Positions 20,935 through 31,869 of a stretch of 64,000 nt of DNA are shown in pieces. Made by a program: the position numbers and the translations under genes. Origin of the DNA: Rhineura floridana (Eukaryota; Chordata; Lepidosauria; Squamata; Rhineuridae); contig NC_084499.1 of the NCBI RefSeq assembly GCF_030035675.1, forward strand, positions 18,994,739-19,058,738, given 5' to 3'. The stretch's first letter is position 1, and every line of letters begins with the position of its first letter. The notes under the pieces were generated by a model, which saw only the letters and a list, made by a program, of their open reading frames with translations, was not told where the DNA came from and made no database searches.

Positions 20935-21200
20935 GAAGACCTTCCTCTTTCAACAAGCCTTTTAAGGAGAGACCTTATCCCAGTCTGCCGCTGTGCTGGG
21001 ATTGCTATTTCAGATGGTTTAAAAGTTTTTTAAAAATATGTTTTGGTTTAATATGTTTTTAAAGATGCTTTGTTTTAATATGTTTTAAAGTCTTTTGTGT
21101 TCAAGATGTTTTAAAGTTCTTTTAGGGTTTTTGTTTGCCGCCCTGGGCTCCTTTTGGGAGGAAGGGCAAAGTATAAATTTAATAAATAAATAAACATACA
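20935..21200 (+). mobile_element. CR1/L2-group LINE 3' end
   Basis: 'cttcctctttcaacaagcct' is followed by TTTAAA-rich UTR, then 'gccgccctgggctccttttg' and 'ggaagggcaaagtataaatt' with an (AATA)n tail. Confidence 0.85.
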
Positions 21201-21523
21201 TATCATTCAGTTTTAATAGTTCCAACGTGCATGAAACATAGAAATAATATTCCTAACACGCAACCACGATGGATCCAACAATATAAGATGATACCTGAGC
21301 ATCAAGCTCATGTGACCAACACTTACCTCTGGTGACAACATGGAGATTTATATATTCATTGACCCCAGAGGAAGAACCCTTGTGGGCTGAAACTCGTTTG
21401 GTTTTCAGTTTTATTGTGCTTTTCAGTATAATTGTTGGCCACATGAGCTGGATGTTGGAAAGATTAATGTTGAATTATATTTTTCATACATATGTCCATA
21501 GCAATTCATATATATAGATATAT

Positions 21524-22028
21524 TTATCCAGGGTCTGGAGAAGGATTTTACACCCCTTACTTTTTTATGGAGCCAGGTCCAAGCAGGATTCTCCAGCATC
21601 CTACAAGCTCATCAGCACAAAAGAGGGGGGTGTTAGCCACTGAGAAGAGTCTTCTAACTTGCTTCCTGGTTGTTTCCTGCTGATTGGAGCCAGTCAGAGG
21701 GAAAGGAGTTCCTGTTAGTTCCTTCTTCCAAAAGCCAAGCTGTGGAGAGTGAGAACTGAGGAAGAAGAGTCAGCGAATTCTGATGATAGCATCCCAACTC
21801 CATCATCAAGCAGTTTGTGGTAGCAGCAGGAGATCAAGTGCCGGCGCTAAATTCAGTCATTCAAGCGATATCCCTGATGGTGAGAAAAGACAGTCAAATG
21901 GCGAGAGTGACAGAGAAGCAGAAAGCAGGATTCAAGCCTGAGAAGATTATTCTATAATCATAGACAGGGGTGTGGCTGTGACTACTACAAAGTGACCCTG
22001 CACTTCTGAATTTGCCACCACACTACCG
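21524..22028 (-). mobile_element. Longer relative of hAT-S, minus orientation
   Basis: The right side, reversed, reads 'ggcaaattcagaagtgcagg', and the left side reversed shows 'agactcttctcagtggctaa' and the 'aagtaaggggtgtaaaatcc' end. Between about 21690 and 21960 it carries roughly 270 bp not present in the shorter copies. No clear target duplication is seen. Confidence 0.7.
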
Positions 22029-22446
22029 GAAACACCTTGACCCAGTAAGTGCTGCAGCTGAGTGGCATTGTGTTGAGGTGAGGCGGGGGCTTCTACGAAA
22101 ACCACAAGACCCGCCTTGACTTCCCTCTCAAATCTGGGGCAATTTGAGACAAGAACTTAATAATGGAATCAGGTCCTTCAAATCGTCACCCGGTCCTAGT
22201 CTAACGCTCTAACCACTGCACCGCCCTGGCCGTAAATGCTTCCCTGTCATGATCCAAGTGCGCTCAGACATTTGGCAAGAAAAATTGCTTTGAAGAAGGA
22301 TCTGGACCATTGACATCAACTGGACGTAAGACAATAGGAAGTCATCTCAGGTCTGGGAAAAGTTCTGGGGGCCAGAAAGAGAAAGCAAGAGGGCCACATT
22401 TTGCCTGAGGTTCCCCACCACTATGACAGTGTGGTGTAGTAGTTAG

Positions 22447-22690
22447 AGTCAGTAGTGTAGTGGCAAATTCAGACGTGCAGGGTCTCTTCATGACAGTCAC
22501 CCCACACCCTCTCGCAGCTATGCACCCTTTCCCACTTTTCCTCACCTCTTGCTCTCCATGTCATCTCAAGCCACTACAACACATCCCTAGGAGCCAATTG
22601 TCATGAAAGGGGAAGCTGTGTGTTAGCCACTGTGAAGAGTCTTCTGAGTGGCTGACTCATCTGCTTTCACTCTGCCTCCAATTAGCACAA
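22447..22690 (+). mobile_element. hAT-S element, right part missing
   Basis: Left end CAGTAGTGTAGTGGC, then the family body up to 'aaaggacaagga', where it abuts a tRNA-derived SINE. Confidence 0.75.
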
Positions 22691-22925
22691 AAGGACAAGG
22701 ACTGGGGCCTGGGAGACCGGGGTTCAAATCCCCGCTCGGTGATGAAGCTCACTGGGTGACCTTGAAGGCCAGTCATTGTCTCTCAGCCTAACCTACCTCA
22801 CAGGGTTGTTGTGAGGATAACACCAGGAGCGGGAGAGCCATGTTTGTAAGCCACAGTAAGCACCTTGGAGGAAAGGTGGGAGAGAAATGTCATGATGATG
22901 ATGATCCTTTAATTAAATAAATATA
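22691..22925 (+). repeat. tRNA-derived SINE, MIR-like core ('SINE-2')
   Basis: B box 'ggttcaaatccc', then 'cctacctcacagggttgttg' and 'tgaggataac', ending 'ttggaggaaaggtgggagag'. Other copies are at 45675-45890, 52655-52840, 53990-54190 (minus), 58525-58745 and 62225-62365 (minus). Confidence 0.8.
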
Positions 22926-23029
22926 CCAACCTGTCAAAGCTTGCACCCCTTATAAACACCCCTTTCTCTTCCTCCTCCTCCAAAAGCAAGGCAAAGACTT
23001 TGCCAACTCAAAAGAAAGAAAAGTGTGTG

Positions 23030-23430
23030 TGTATTTTGTTGTATTGCCTTAAAATTAATTGCAAAGGTCAAGGATTTGGAAAGACCAAGCCGGCAACCGT
23101 ATAATCAATCGGCGCATCGCACTGAGCGTTAATGGTCTCCTCTTTGAAAGATGGCACTTGAGGGAATTTGAAAATGTAACTGAATGGTGCCAGGCACCCA
23201 GTGGTCTGGTTTCGGAGCGGCTGAGATATTGAAAAGACTTGTTTTGTTTCCAGAGTCTTGACTTCACTGCAGTGTTGCGTCTCCTGTGTCAACACAGCCC
23301 AGTGCCAGCAAAAGTAAACAGTCCGATTATCAGAGTTGAGAAGCGATTCAGGCTTTGTGTAGATCTCTTTGCCTCTGCGGGCGTCCCTGGAACCAGAGCG
23401 AGATAGCTACACTCTCTTTTCCTCTGGTAT
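23030..23430. other. Single-copy block, possible conserved noncoding element
   Basis: About 400 bp free of recognisable repeats, with balanced composition and homeodomain-like motifs (TTAATTGC, AATCAATC). No reading frame of note. Candidate only. Confidence 0.3.
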
Positions 23431-23589
23431 AATGGTATTTTTCAAGAGCGCTTGGGCAAACAGTCCCGCACATTTTAAGGTAGCGGAAAAGAGGAAGGCT
23501 GCACTTGGGGGACATGTAGGGCTTCTAAAAGAGTCCATCAGCGCATCATCCAGGGTCTACACAGGCAAAATCCACCCATTTTGGTTTTC

Positions 23590-24000
23590 ATTTTTCCCAA
23601 TCTCAAGTTCGGTTCTCTGCATTTCTGCAGCTGTTTGGTGGTTGTGATCTTGTTTTTAAATCCTCATGAAAATCTGCCAGCAATTTTAGTGTGAGTTTCT
23701 CCTAATATAACACATTTTTTCACATTTTTTATACTAATAGACCCATTTTTATGTGCTCTTTCCCCTAACATATGCATTTTTGTACATGTTTGGTTGAAGA
23801 ACTGCATTGCAAAACTGGGAGAGGTGGACACATTTCAAGGAATTTCACACTCCAATATTGGTTCGAGAAGTGCAGATTCGATGGTTTCTCATTAAAATGC
23901 AAACACAGTCAGATTTCTCCCCCTGCCAGGGTCTCGGGCAGAGAAAGTCTTTTCCGGGCCTCCTTCAGGCGAGGCTCCAAGGGTGGAATCCGACACTCAA
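23590..24000 (+). repeat. 'R4' interspersed repeat copy 1
   Basis: About 400 bp with 'tctgcatttctgcagctgt', 'atcctcatgaaaatctgcca', 'tatgcatttttgtacatg' and 'cacagtcagatttctc'. The same order recurs at 26225-26650 and 28702-29119, and reversed at 25530-25860. Class unknown. Confidence 0.75.
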
Positions 24001-24339
24001 GAGGGTGAAAATTTATGTTCTAAACACTTCTGCTGTTTTCTCTTAGCCGGCGTTGGCTGGTGGGGCAGAATTCGGGTAGTCCAAACAGTCGGATCCCTCC
24101 AGAGCAGACCGTCACCCAGGACCATTCACATGTTGAAGATTTCCGCCCCCCACTCTTCAATATATACCTGGGAGACACATTTTTTCTCCACAATCATACA
24201 TAAATAAGGGATGCCATCAACTTTATGATCATATCTGCAGTTTTTAGAAGCAGTTGTGTTAAACCTAGGAAAGCAGTTTTTTAAAAACAAACTACCTGCC
24301 ACCCAGTTAATTGGAGGTGACTTCTGTTGCTTTGCTTTA

Positions 24340-24885
24340 TAGGAAGGGCTGTAGTTCAGTGGCAGAGCACCTACTTTGCATGCAGAAGGTCCCAGCTTCA
24401 ACCCCCAATGTTGTCTCTAGCGCAGTGGCAAATTCAGAAGCGCAGAGCCCCTTCATGTCAGTCACAGCTATAACCCCTCCCCCTTATTTTGCTGTGGAGC
24501 TGAGAATGAGATCCTTGTTAGCGCCTTCTCCCACAACAACAGACATCCCTAGGAGCCAATCGGCATGAAAGGGGGGGCTGTTAGCTGCTGAGAAGAGTCT
24601 TCTCAGTGGCTGACTCATCTCCTTTCACTCTGGCACCAATCAGCAGGAAAGGACAAGGAAGCAAGTAAGAAGGCTCTTCTCAGTGATTAACACACTCCCC
24701 TTTCATGCTGATCGGCTCATACGATGCTGGAAACATAGGGACCCTACTCCTAAAAAAATTCTGATTTCTCCAGGTAGGGATGGAAATGACCCTTGCCTGA
24801 AATCCTGGAGAGCCGTTGCCAGTCAGTGCAGGCCATGCACAGTGTATGAACTCAGTATAAGGCAGCTTCCTATCTGGCTGTTTTT
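24340..24885 (+). repeat. tRNA-Ala-derived SINE split by a hAT-S element
   Basis: The head (24345-24413, 'gggctgtagttcagtggcag' to 'caacccccaatgttgtct') and body (from about 24768, 'tctccaggtagggatgg' to 'aaggcagcttcctat') are separated by the inserted element, so the SINE is older. Confidence 0.85.
24414..24767 (+). mobile_element. hAT-S element nested in a SINE
   Basis: Family left end 'gcgcagtggcaaattcagaa' and both internal modules up to 'gggaccctactcc'. The right end is eroded. Confidence 0.75.
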
Positions 24886-24889
24886 GGGC

Positions 24890-25525
24890 AACCACAATAT
24901 TTTTAACAGACTCATCTAACCAACCAACCAACGAAACATCACTGTAAACCTAATGATAATTCTTTCCAGAAAACACACAAGAGAGCAACCCTAAGGAGAA
25001 AGGCCACCTTTTTTCCCCTGCTGACAGGTGATCCCTGAGTGATGGTAGAAAGATAACAGACTGCCAGTGATAGGCTCCAGCCCTTCTTGTCTTCACAATT
25101 GTCAACCTCCTTTCTCTCCAAAGTAAATAAAGCGCAGGAACTAAAGGGAGATTGTTGTTCTGCCTGGGCTCCGGAGAAGTTTAATATTCTCCAGTGAATA
25201 GCACAGACGTGGGTTCCTGCTGCTGAGAGTCCGGTGGGGCTGGGCAGACGAGTGAGTGACAGGCCCCGGGACAATGGGAAGGGACCGGATAATTGCTTTG
25301 GGGCGAAGAAAACACCTGCACTCTGGGATTAGAGAGCCATTGCAGGAGAGGCAATGAGAGATCAGAGGCTTCTCCTCCTCCTTCGTTTTTGCTAAGAAAC
25401 TCCTTGAAAGAGGATTTCCCTCAGAGATAAGGGAAAGGGTGAAATGAGGATCTCTAAGTAGGCCACAGGGAGGAGGAATTAAGGGTCCGGAACAAGCACA
25501 TTGCGGAAGGGACGGGTGAGAATTT
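24890..25525. other. Single-copy intergenic block
   Basis: No repeat or gene recognised. 25090-25420 is GC-balanced and repeat-free. Possible regulatory sequence, unproven. Confidence 0.35.
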
Positions 25526-25529
25526 CAAT

Positions 25530-25860
25530 TCAGTTTGCGTTTCAAGCGGAATCTATCGAATTCGCACTTTCCAAAACAGTGTGAGAACTGAAATGCAGCC
25601 ATAAGTCAAAACTCGAACATATCCGGATTTTGAGATGGAGTTCACCAAGCAAACAATGTTTACGGAAATGCCTGCATTAGGGGGAAATGTGCCCCAAATG
25701 GATATTATGAGTGAAAATCACATGCAAAAAATGCATTAGAAGACGAGAAATGGCTTATAAAAATGTGTTTGTTGGGGGAAATTTGCACTAAAATGCTGGA
25801 AATGTTCATGAGGATTTTTTATCTTTTAAAAAGTCGCAGATTGCTACAGAAATGTGGAGA
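25530..25860 (-). repeat. R4 repeat copy 2 (reverse)
   Basis: The minus strand gives 'aatttgcactaaaatg'-type text in reverse order to copy 1. It shares 'ttccaaaacagtgtgag' and 'atgcattaga' blocks. Confidence 0.65.
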
Positions 25861-25904
25861 GCCTAGGCTGCAATGTTTAGTTGGTGTGATGAATCGGTTA
25901 CGCG

Positions 25905-26030
25905 TTTCGGGTTGCATCCCACTAAGTAGAAAAGTCCCATTGAAATGAATGGATCTAAGTTAGCCATGTCCATTATTTTCAATGAGTCTAATTCTGAGCA
26001 GGGCTAGCTTGATTAGATACAGCCCTTAAT
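25905..26030. mobile_element. Palindromic MITE ('MITE-Q')
   Basis: 'gggttgcatcccact' at one end and 'agatacagccc' at the other, with 'cccattgaaatgaatggatc' inside. Relatives at 40685-40925, 45960-46080, 47495-47605, 57520-57615 and 61255-61370. Confidence 0.65.
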
Positions 26031-26224
26031 CAACTGAAAAGCAGCCCAGATGAGCCAGGAAGCAGTTTTTAAAAAAATGGCAAGCAACTTGAATATTCAG
26101 ACTAAAACCTGGAGTGGATTCCACCGCCCCGCTGACATGAAGCCACCAGCTGCCTCTGCTTCCAAGGTGGTGGACTCTCATTTATGGGGCATCCAACCTC
26201 TGCTTAAAAACATCTCCGTGAAGT

Positions 26225-26650
26225 AGGGATATGTCCATGTTCGTTTCTCATTTTTTCAATCTTCAGTTCTCCAAATTTCCACATCAGTCTGATTTTGTTT
26301 TTGTTTTTAAAAAGTCCTCATGAAATGTCATTAGTATTTTAGTGCAACTGTCTTCTTAAGATCCATATTTTTGTATGTGTTTTTCCTCATACACACAATT
26401 TTGCAAAGCATATTTTCCCAAATATAAAGCATTGTGTTATTTTTCAGTAATATATGCATTATTGTGTGCACTTTAACTTAGTATATGCATCTCTGTAGGC
26501 ATTACTTGGCTGGACAACTGCACTGCAAAATTAACAGAAGCGCAAATTTCAAAGGATTGCCATGTTTCAATTCACATATTCTTTCAGAAAGTGAAGATGG
26601 GGTACATTTGCCTTTAGATGTGAACAGAGTCAGATTTCTCACCCAGCGCT
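26225..26650 (+). repeat. R4 repeat copy 3
   Basis: Same module order as copy 1, including 'aagtcctcatgaaatgtcat', 'ctgcactgcaaaatt' and 'cagagtcagatttctcaccc'. Confidence 0.75.
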
Positions 26651-26727
26651 ATGCACAGGCTGAGTGGCTACCTATCAGGGATGCTGTAGCTGTCAATTTC
26701 CTACATAGGCAGGGAGTTGGTCTAGAT

Positions 26728-26859
26728 CAGCCTTTCCCAACTAGTGGGCCACCAGGTGTTGCTGGATCACAACTCCCATCAGCCTTAGCCAGCATTGTTA
26801 AGGAAAGATGGGAATTGTGGTCCAACAACATCTGGTGGCCCACTAGTTGGGAAAGGCTG
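26728..26859. mobile_element. Palindromic hAT-MITE 'MITE-P' with perfect 8-bp duplication
   Basis: Left end CAGCCTTTCCCAACTAGTGG mirrors right end CCACTAGTTGGGAAAGGCTG. GTCTAGAT flanks both sides (26720-26727 and 26860-26867). Relatives with weaker ends at 27325-27450, 32690-32815, 36610-36760, 36860-37000, 43500-43625 and 56818-56968. Confidence 0.9.
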
Positions 26860-27109
26860 GTCTAGATGAACTCTGAGATCCATTCTATCTCTTATGATTT
26901 GTCTCTCGCCCCTTTGTAAGGTGAGGCCAGCTACAAGACATGTGCATGATCTACAAACAAAGGAAGTATGCATCTTTCTTCTGAAATGTTAAGTTTACTG
27001 CTAGGTAAATTTAATCAACAGATTCATTGACTAAAATGTGTGCAATTAATTAATTGCAATTTCTTTAAGCAGGCTGCGGCCAACCCAATTTGCTTCCTGC
27101 TAGTGAAAA

Positions 27110-27270
27110 TAAGGAAGGACTGCAGCACCGCATTAAAGCATCTGCCTTGCATGCAGGAGGCCTCCAGATAGGCTCATGCCTGAGACCCCCGACAGTTGCT
27201 GCCAGCCAGAGTAGACAATACTGAGCGTGATGGCCTAATAGGACTGACTCAGCACAAACTTAAGTTCAAC
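27110..27270 (+). repeat. tRNA-Ala-derived SINE (degenerate)
   Basis: 'catctgccttgcatgcagga' and 'agagtagacaatactgagcg' fit the family. Confidence 0.7.
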
Positions 27271-27324
27271 GGTTGCTATGCAAGGCTGTTCTTTCCTCAG
27301 AGAAAGTCATCCTACCTTAGGGTT

Positions 27325-27450
27325 CCCAAACTTGGCGCTCTCTAGATGCTATCCAAAACAACTATAACCCCACTGAATCTTTGGCGATGCTGTTTAAGGC
27401 TGAAGGAGTTGGGAGCCCCAACGACCTCTAGAGGGCACCGGGTTGAGGAA
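27325..27450. mobile_element. MITE-P relative
   Basis: 'ttcccaaacttggcgctctc' facing 'gagggcaccgggttgagg'. Diverged palindrome. Confidence 0.55.
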
Positions 27451-27689
27451 GGCTGCCCTGCAAGAACTGGAACAGCAGCACACACATGGTCTGCTTCAGG
27501 GTGCTGGTTATACTCGCCATTTGTTCAACGAGTGCCATCTCTGGTCCGTAGGCAGCCACGTTTCCGGAGAACTGGTAGGTTTGGAACCTGTGGGCGTGCG
27601 TGTAATCTGAAAGACATCTACTGGATGGCCGAGAAGGACACATCTATCCGGTCCAGCGTCTCATTCTTCCCATCTTAAGTTGCGTTCTC

Positions 27690-27870
27690 TTAAGAACATC
27701 AGAAGAGGCTGTCTGCTGGATCGAGCCCCAACGGCCCATCCAGTCCAGCCTTCTGTTCTCACAGTGGCCATCCAGATGCCCCAACAGGAAACCCCCAAGT
27801 GGACCTGAATGCAACAGCAGCTCTCCCCACGTGCGATCCCCAGCAACTGGCATCCCGAGGCATAGTGCTT
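27690..27870 (+). repeat. R3 repeat
   Basis: 'aacggcccatccagtccagc', 'cacagtggccatccagatg' and 'cagcaactggcat' in the usual order. Confidence 0.7.
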
Positions 27871-27879
27871 CCCTCTGAC

Positions 27880-28460
27880 ATTTTCACATCAGTTTGCATT
27901 AAAAAAACACAACACCTCTGTTTGAACATTAAAATTTAAATTTTCATATGCCAGCTTTGAACACATCAAATGCAAGATTTGCAAACCGGAGTGACAATTC
28001 CTCACTCCCAGCTTTCGGTTTCTCGTGAGCCCCCCCGGCCTCCACTGTAGAATTCTGCACCACGGTTTGCATTTCATGCCAGAGAGAGAGAGAGAGAAAA
28101 CACCAAATTGCTATAGAGGGAAGTGTTTGTGAATGGGTCTGTGTGTGCCTCTCGCCCCCCCAATCAATAAATTATAAATGCTGTGAAGGGAAATAAGATC
28201 CCAATAAATCAGCGTATTGTCAAATAAAAAGACTTAAGAGTTAAATAATGCCCAGACCACCAGCAGCTAATCTCCCTCGAGTTGTACTTCACTAACACAA
28301 ATTACTGTAAATAAGGGGGGGAAGGGGGGGAGAGAGATTCAAGCACACAGGTTGCTTGTGTGTGTGCGGGGGGGGGAGACCCATCCCCTTTGGCTTAAGA
28401 AATGACATAGGAAAGTTACTTTCATTTTGGCATAATTTGCAGGAACAGAATGTTTTGTAG
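27880..28460. other. Single-copy block, possible conserved noncoding element
   Basis: From about 28140 to 28320 the sequence is AT-rich, repeat-free and dense in TAAT/AATAAAT motifs. Two G-rich runs follow (about 28315 and 28367). No gene is seen. Confidence 0.3.
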
Positions 28461-28464
28461 ATGA

Positions 28465-28635
28465 TCCGCCGTGCAGTCCTTTCCAGGTTTACTCAGAAGC
28501 AAACCTGGCTGTGTTCGGCAGGGATTTCTTCCAAGTGAGGCCGCAATCCTTATTCAGCTTACTAGGGAAGAAGTCCCATTGAATTCCATAGGGCTTACTT
28601 CCAAGTAGATATGGTTAGGGCTGCAGCCTAAGGCT
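28465..28635. mobile_element. Palindromic MITE ('gcagcc' type)
   Basis: 'gtttactcagaagcaaacc' and 'cccattgaattccatagggc' with 'ggctgcagcc' at the end. Relative at 48408-48505. Confidence 0.55.
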
Positions 28636-28684
28636 GAAATATGATTGGCGAAACAAAGAAAAACTGAAATTGACAGATTTGCCA

Positions 28685-29136
28685 ATCCCTACTCTCAGGT
28701 AGGGAGGGAAAGACCTGACTGTTTCAGTCCTCTCAGTTTCTCATTTTTCCAATGTTAAATGCCGTTCTCCACATTTCTGCGCCAATCTGTGATTTAAAAA
28801 AAAAAAATTCTCATGAAAATTCTCCACCATTTTAGTGCGAATTTCTAATAAACACATTTTTGTAGGGCGTTTTGACAAGGGTACACATTTTTGCAATCCA
28901 TTTCTCATCATTTCATGCCTTTTTGCATGTTGTTTTCACTCATTTTTATGCACATTTTCCCCTAATATATGCATTTTCATAAATGTTGTTTAGTTGGCGA
29001 GCTGCATCCCAAAATTGCGAATTTCAAAGGATGGCCGCGTTTCGGCTCTCTTACTGTTTTGGAAATTGCGAATTTGATCCTTTCTGCTTGAAATGTGAGC
29101 TGAATCAAAATTCTCACCCATCCCTACTCTCCGGTA
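28685..29136 (+). repeat. R4 repeat copy 4 with 17-bp flanking direct repeats
   Basis: The R4 body (28702-29119) is bordered by ATCCCTACTCTCAGGTA (28685-28701) and ATCCCTACTCTCCGGTA (29120-29136), 16/17 identical. This could be a target duplication of a retroposon or part of the repeat itself. Confidence 0.7.
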
Positions 29137-29539
29137 AATTGGGACATCCGCCCTCCCCCACCCTGATCCAGAGATGCACGTGGACGGATGGATATTCTCA
29201 CCCAGCAGGCAGCTTTCTTTCTTTCTGACATTTCCAGCATGCTTGTTCCCCCCATAACGGTTTTCCAAAATGGCTTGCAACAATGTAAGATAGAAAGAAT
29301 ACGCCAGCGCCAGATTAACACAATTAACCACCCCCTCCACAAAATAAATAAATAAATCCAACCAGAGCCACAGCATTTAAACGGGGAAATTAAGTCTCAG
29401 CAGAGATCAAACAGTCCCCGAAATAAAACCTGCTTTCTTTACTGTTGGTCGATTCTCTTCCCAGGCAGATAGCAGCTTTGGGGAGGGAGAGGGAGATTTT
29501 TTTATCGGGACTGCGGCAGGCCAGGCCAGGATTGCACTT

Positions 29540-29910
29540 CCCCTCCCCATGTGCCGCAGGCCCATCTAGCTCAGTATTGTCCACAGTGACTGGCAGCAGC
29601 CCTCCAGGGGACATTCCCAGCAGTACCTGGAGATGCCTTGAGGGACTGAATCTGGAGGCACTTTTGCAGGCCAAGCAAGCGCTCTTCCACTGAGCTGCAA
29701 ACCTTTACTCATAAGAATACAGGAAGCTGCCTCATATCGAGTCAGACCATGGGTCCATCTCGGCCAGTATTTACAGGCACTGACTGGCAGCAGCTCTCCA
29801 AGATTCCAGATGGACTTCTTTCCTAGCCTTACCTGAAGACTCCAAGGACCGAATTTGGGACCTGCAGCTTTCAAAGCCAGCTGCTCTGCCAGTGAGCTGG
29901 GGTTCTTCCC
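29540..29910 (-). repeat. Two tRNA-Ala-derived SINEs head to tail
   Basis: One copy at about 29545-29700 and another at about 29702-29905, both minus. Each shows 'gactggcagcag' and a tRNA-like head in reverse, the second including the 'aggaagctgcctcatatcg' tail. Confidence 0.75.
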
Positions 29911-29929
29911 ATAGCCTTGAAGGTGTTTT

Positions 29930-30700
29930 AAGTTTAGCTGGATCTTGCCCCTGGATCCCTGCGCACTCTGTCGCCTTCCATTAAGCCCTGGGAGAAAAGA
30001 AATCTCAATTAAAAATAAATTAATGGGATAAGCCTATAATGAGGTGAAAGAATTTACATTAAGACATTTTTTTCCCCCTAACAAAAAAGCAGAACCACAG
30101 TGACAGGCATTTTCAACGCTCTTGGCGAGAGCAACAGCACTGACACTTACACGCAAATCTGTTAAGGAGAACAAAGAATCTGAACTTAGCGGCTGGGGGG
30201 GGGGGAATCAAAGAATATGGAAGCCAAAACAATAGGAGCCATTTCTGAAAGTGCTTTCCGACGGCGTACAGCAAGGATTACCAAATGTCTCAAAATCACT
30301 AGCGGCGAGAAATCTACAAAAGAGTAAAAGAGATCAAAACATCTCTCCGTCGCCCTGCAAAAAAAAAAAGAAGTGGGTAAAAGCAGTCTGCAGTCTTTCC
30401 AGGATTGTTGTTTTTGAATTAATAGAATTTTAGGAACATTGGAAAGAAAGTCCTCTCCCTCCACCACCACCCCCAATATTGATTTTATACAGATCCCACA
30501 CTGGGTGTTTGTGGATTCTATGAACTGGCTGCTTACGCACCACCAAAACAGAGGAAATGCATCAAGTGAAAAAAATAATATTTTTGAAAAAAAGGACACA
30601 GATTTGCTGATGTTGATATGTCTACATGCAAACTGAGAAGTAATCACTACCATTTTTAAAGCAAAAATACAGCACATCTTACCTTAGCGGGGGAGACTGA
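29930..30700. other. Single-copy block, possible conserved noncoding element
   Basis: Repeat-free, with 'caattaaaaataaattaatg' and 'gtgacaggcattttcaac'. No reading frame of interest. Candidate only. Confidence 0.3.
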
Positions 30701-30894
30701 GCAGGGAGCTGTACGCTCACCATTAATGGGCAACTTGAAGGCCTCTCCTGATCCCCCTTCTCAGAGCACTTTATCTTTAAACTGGACTTGGACTGGACAG
30801 AGGATGCTTTCAAACAGAACAGCGGGCTTGCCCAGAAAAGAAAGTGGCTCTTGGTGCTGAAAAAGGAGTGAGCAATGGTGAAGATCTCTCTCGC

Positions 30895-30985
30895 TCTGTT
30901 GATGATCTGCTGCCAGTCAGAGTTGATTACATAGGGCTAGGAAGACGGTCTGACCACATACAAGACTGCTTCCTAGGTTCATCCT
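30895..30985 (+). repeat. tRNA-Ala-derived SINE remnant
   Basis: 'gatctgctgccagtcagagt' and 'ggtctgaccacatacaagac' resemble the SINE body. Confidence 0.5.
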
Positions 30986-31032
30986 ATTCTGAAATCCTCA
31001 TCCACGTTGGGGTGGTCATGGTCACTTATTAC

Positions 31033-31431
31033 CAGTAGTGCAGTGGCAAATTCAGAAGTGCAGGGTCCCTTCATGGTAGTCATGCCACACACCCTCACAG
31101 CCACACCCCTTTTCCCACTTTCCCCTCGCCTCCCTTGCTCACCGTGTCACCTCGTGAGTCCACACTCCACTACAGGAGCCGTCCCTAGGAGCCAGTCGGC
31201 ATGGAAGGGGAGGCTGTGTGTTAACTCCTGAAGAGAGTCTTCTCAGGGGCTGACTCGCCTCCTTTCACTCCGATTGGCTCCGATCAGCACGAAAGGACAG
31301 GGACTCTTATTAGTGGCTAACACCCTCCCTTTTCATTCCAATTGGCTCACACATAGGCACCTGGCTGGGACCCTGCTCCCAAAAAAGAATGGGTCTACAA
31401 CCCCCCACGCCCCCAGACGACCACACCCCTG
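31033..31431 (+). mobile_element. hAT-S element, nearly complete, with 8-bp duplication
   Basis: Left end CAGTAGTGCAGTGGCAAATT, right end ACCACACCCCTG. Flanked by CTTATTAC (31025-31032) and CTTATTAT (31432-31439). This copy best defines the family borders and its hAT nature. Confidence 0.9.
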
Positions 31432-31744
31432 CTTATTATAATTTTCTGGAGCGAGACAGTAAACAAATCAGTACAGCTGATCCTTGTGGACTCATCTGCA
31501 GGCTTGTTATATATTTTTTCCTGGAGGAATACACTGAAGTATCCTAAGAGGAACTAATCTCCCAGTTTCTGACAGCTGTTGGGGACAGAAACGCTGGTGG
31601 CACAAGGCAGAGGCCACTCGCTTCTTACCAACACATCCTGGTGCAAGTGAATGTTGGACCGTCACGGACGAATGTGCTCATCAGCTATGTTTTTGCAGCG
31701 CTTTGAGCCAAATTCTGATCACGTCCCTCTTCCTCCTCTTCTGG

Positions 31745-31845
31745 CACCCGGCATCCATTCATAATCTGCACCTGCCCTGTGCTCCTTCTGGGAGGAAGGG
31801 CGAGATATACATTTAATAAATAACAAATAATAATAATATACCAGC
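31745..31845 (+). mobile_element. CR1/L2-group LINE 3' tail
   Basis: 'tgctccttctgggaggaagg' and 'gcgagatatacatttaataa' then (AATA)n. Confidence 0.75.
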
Positions 31846-31869
31846 CGTCCAAAACATCCTGAAGTCACC

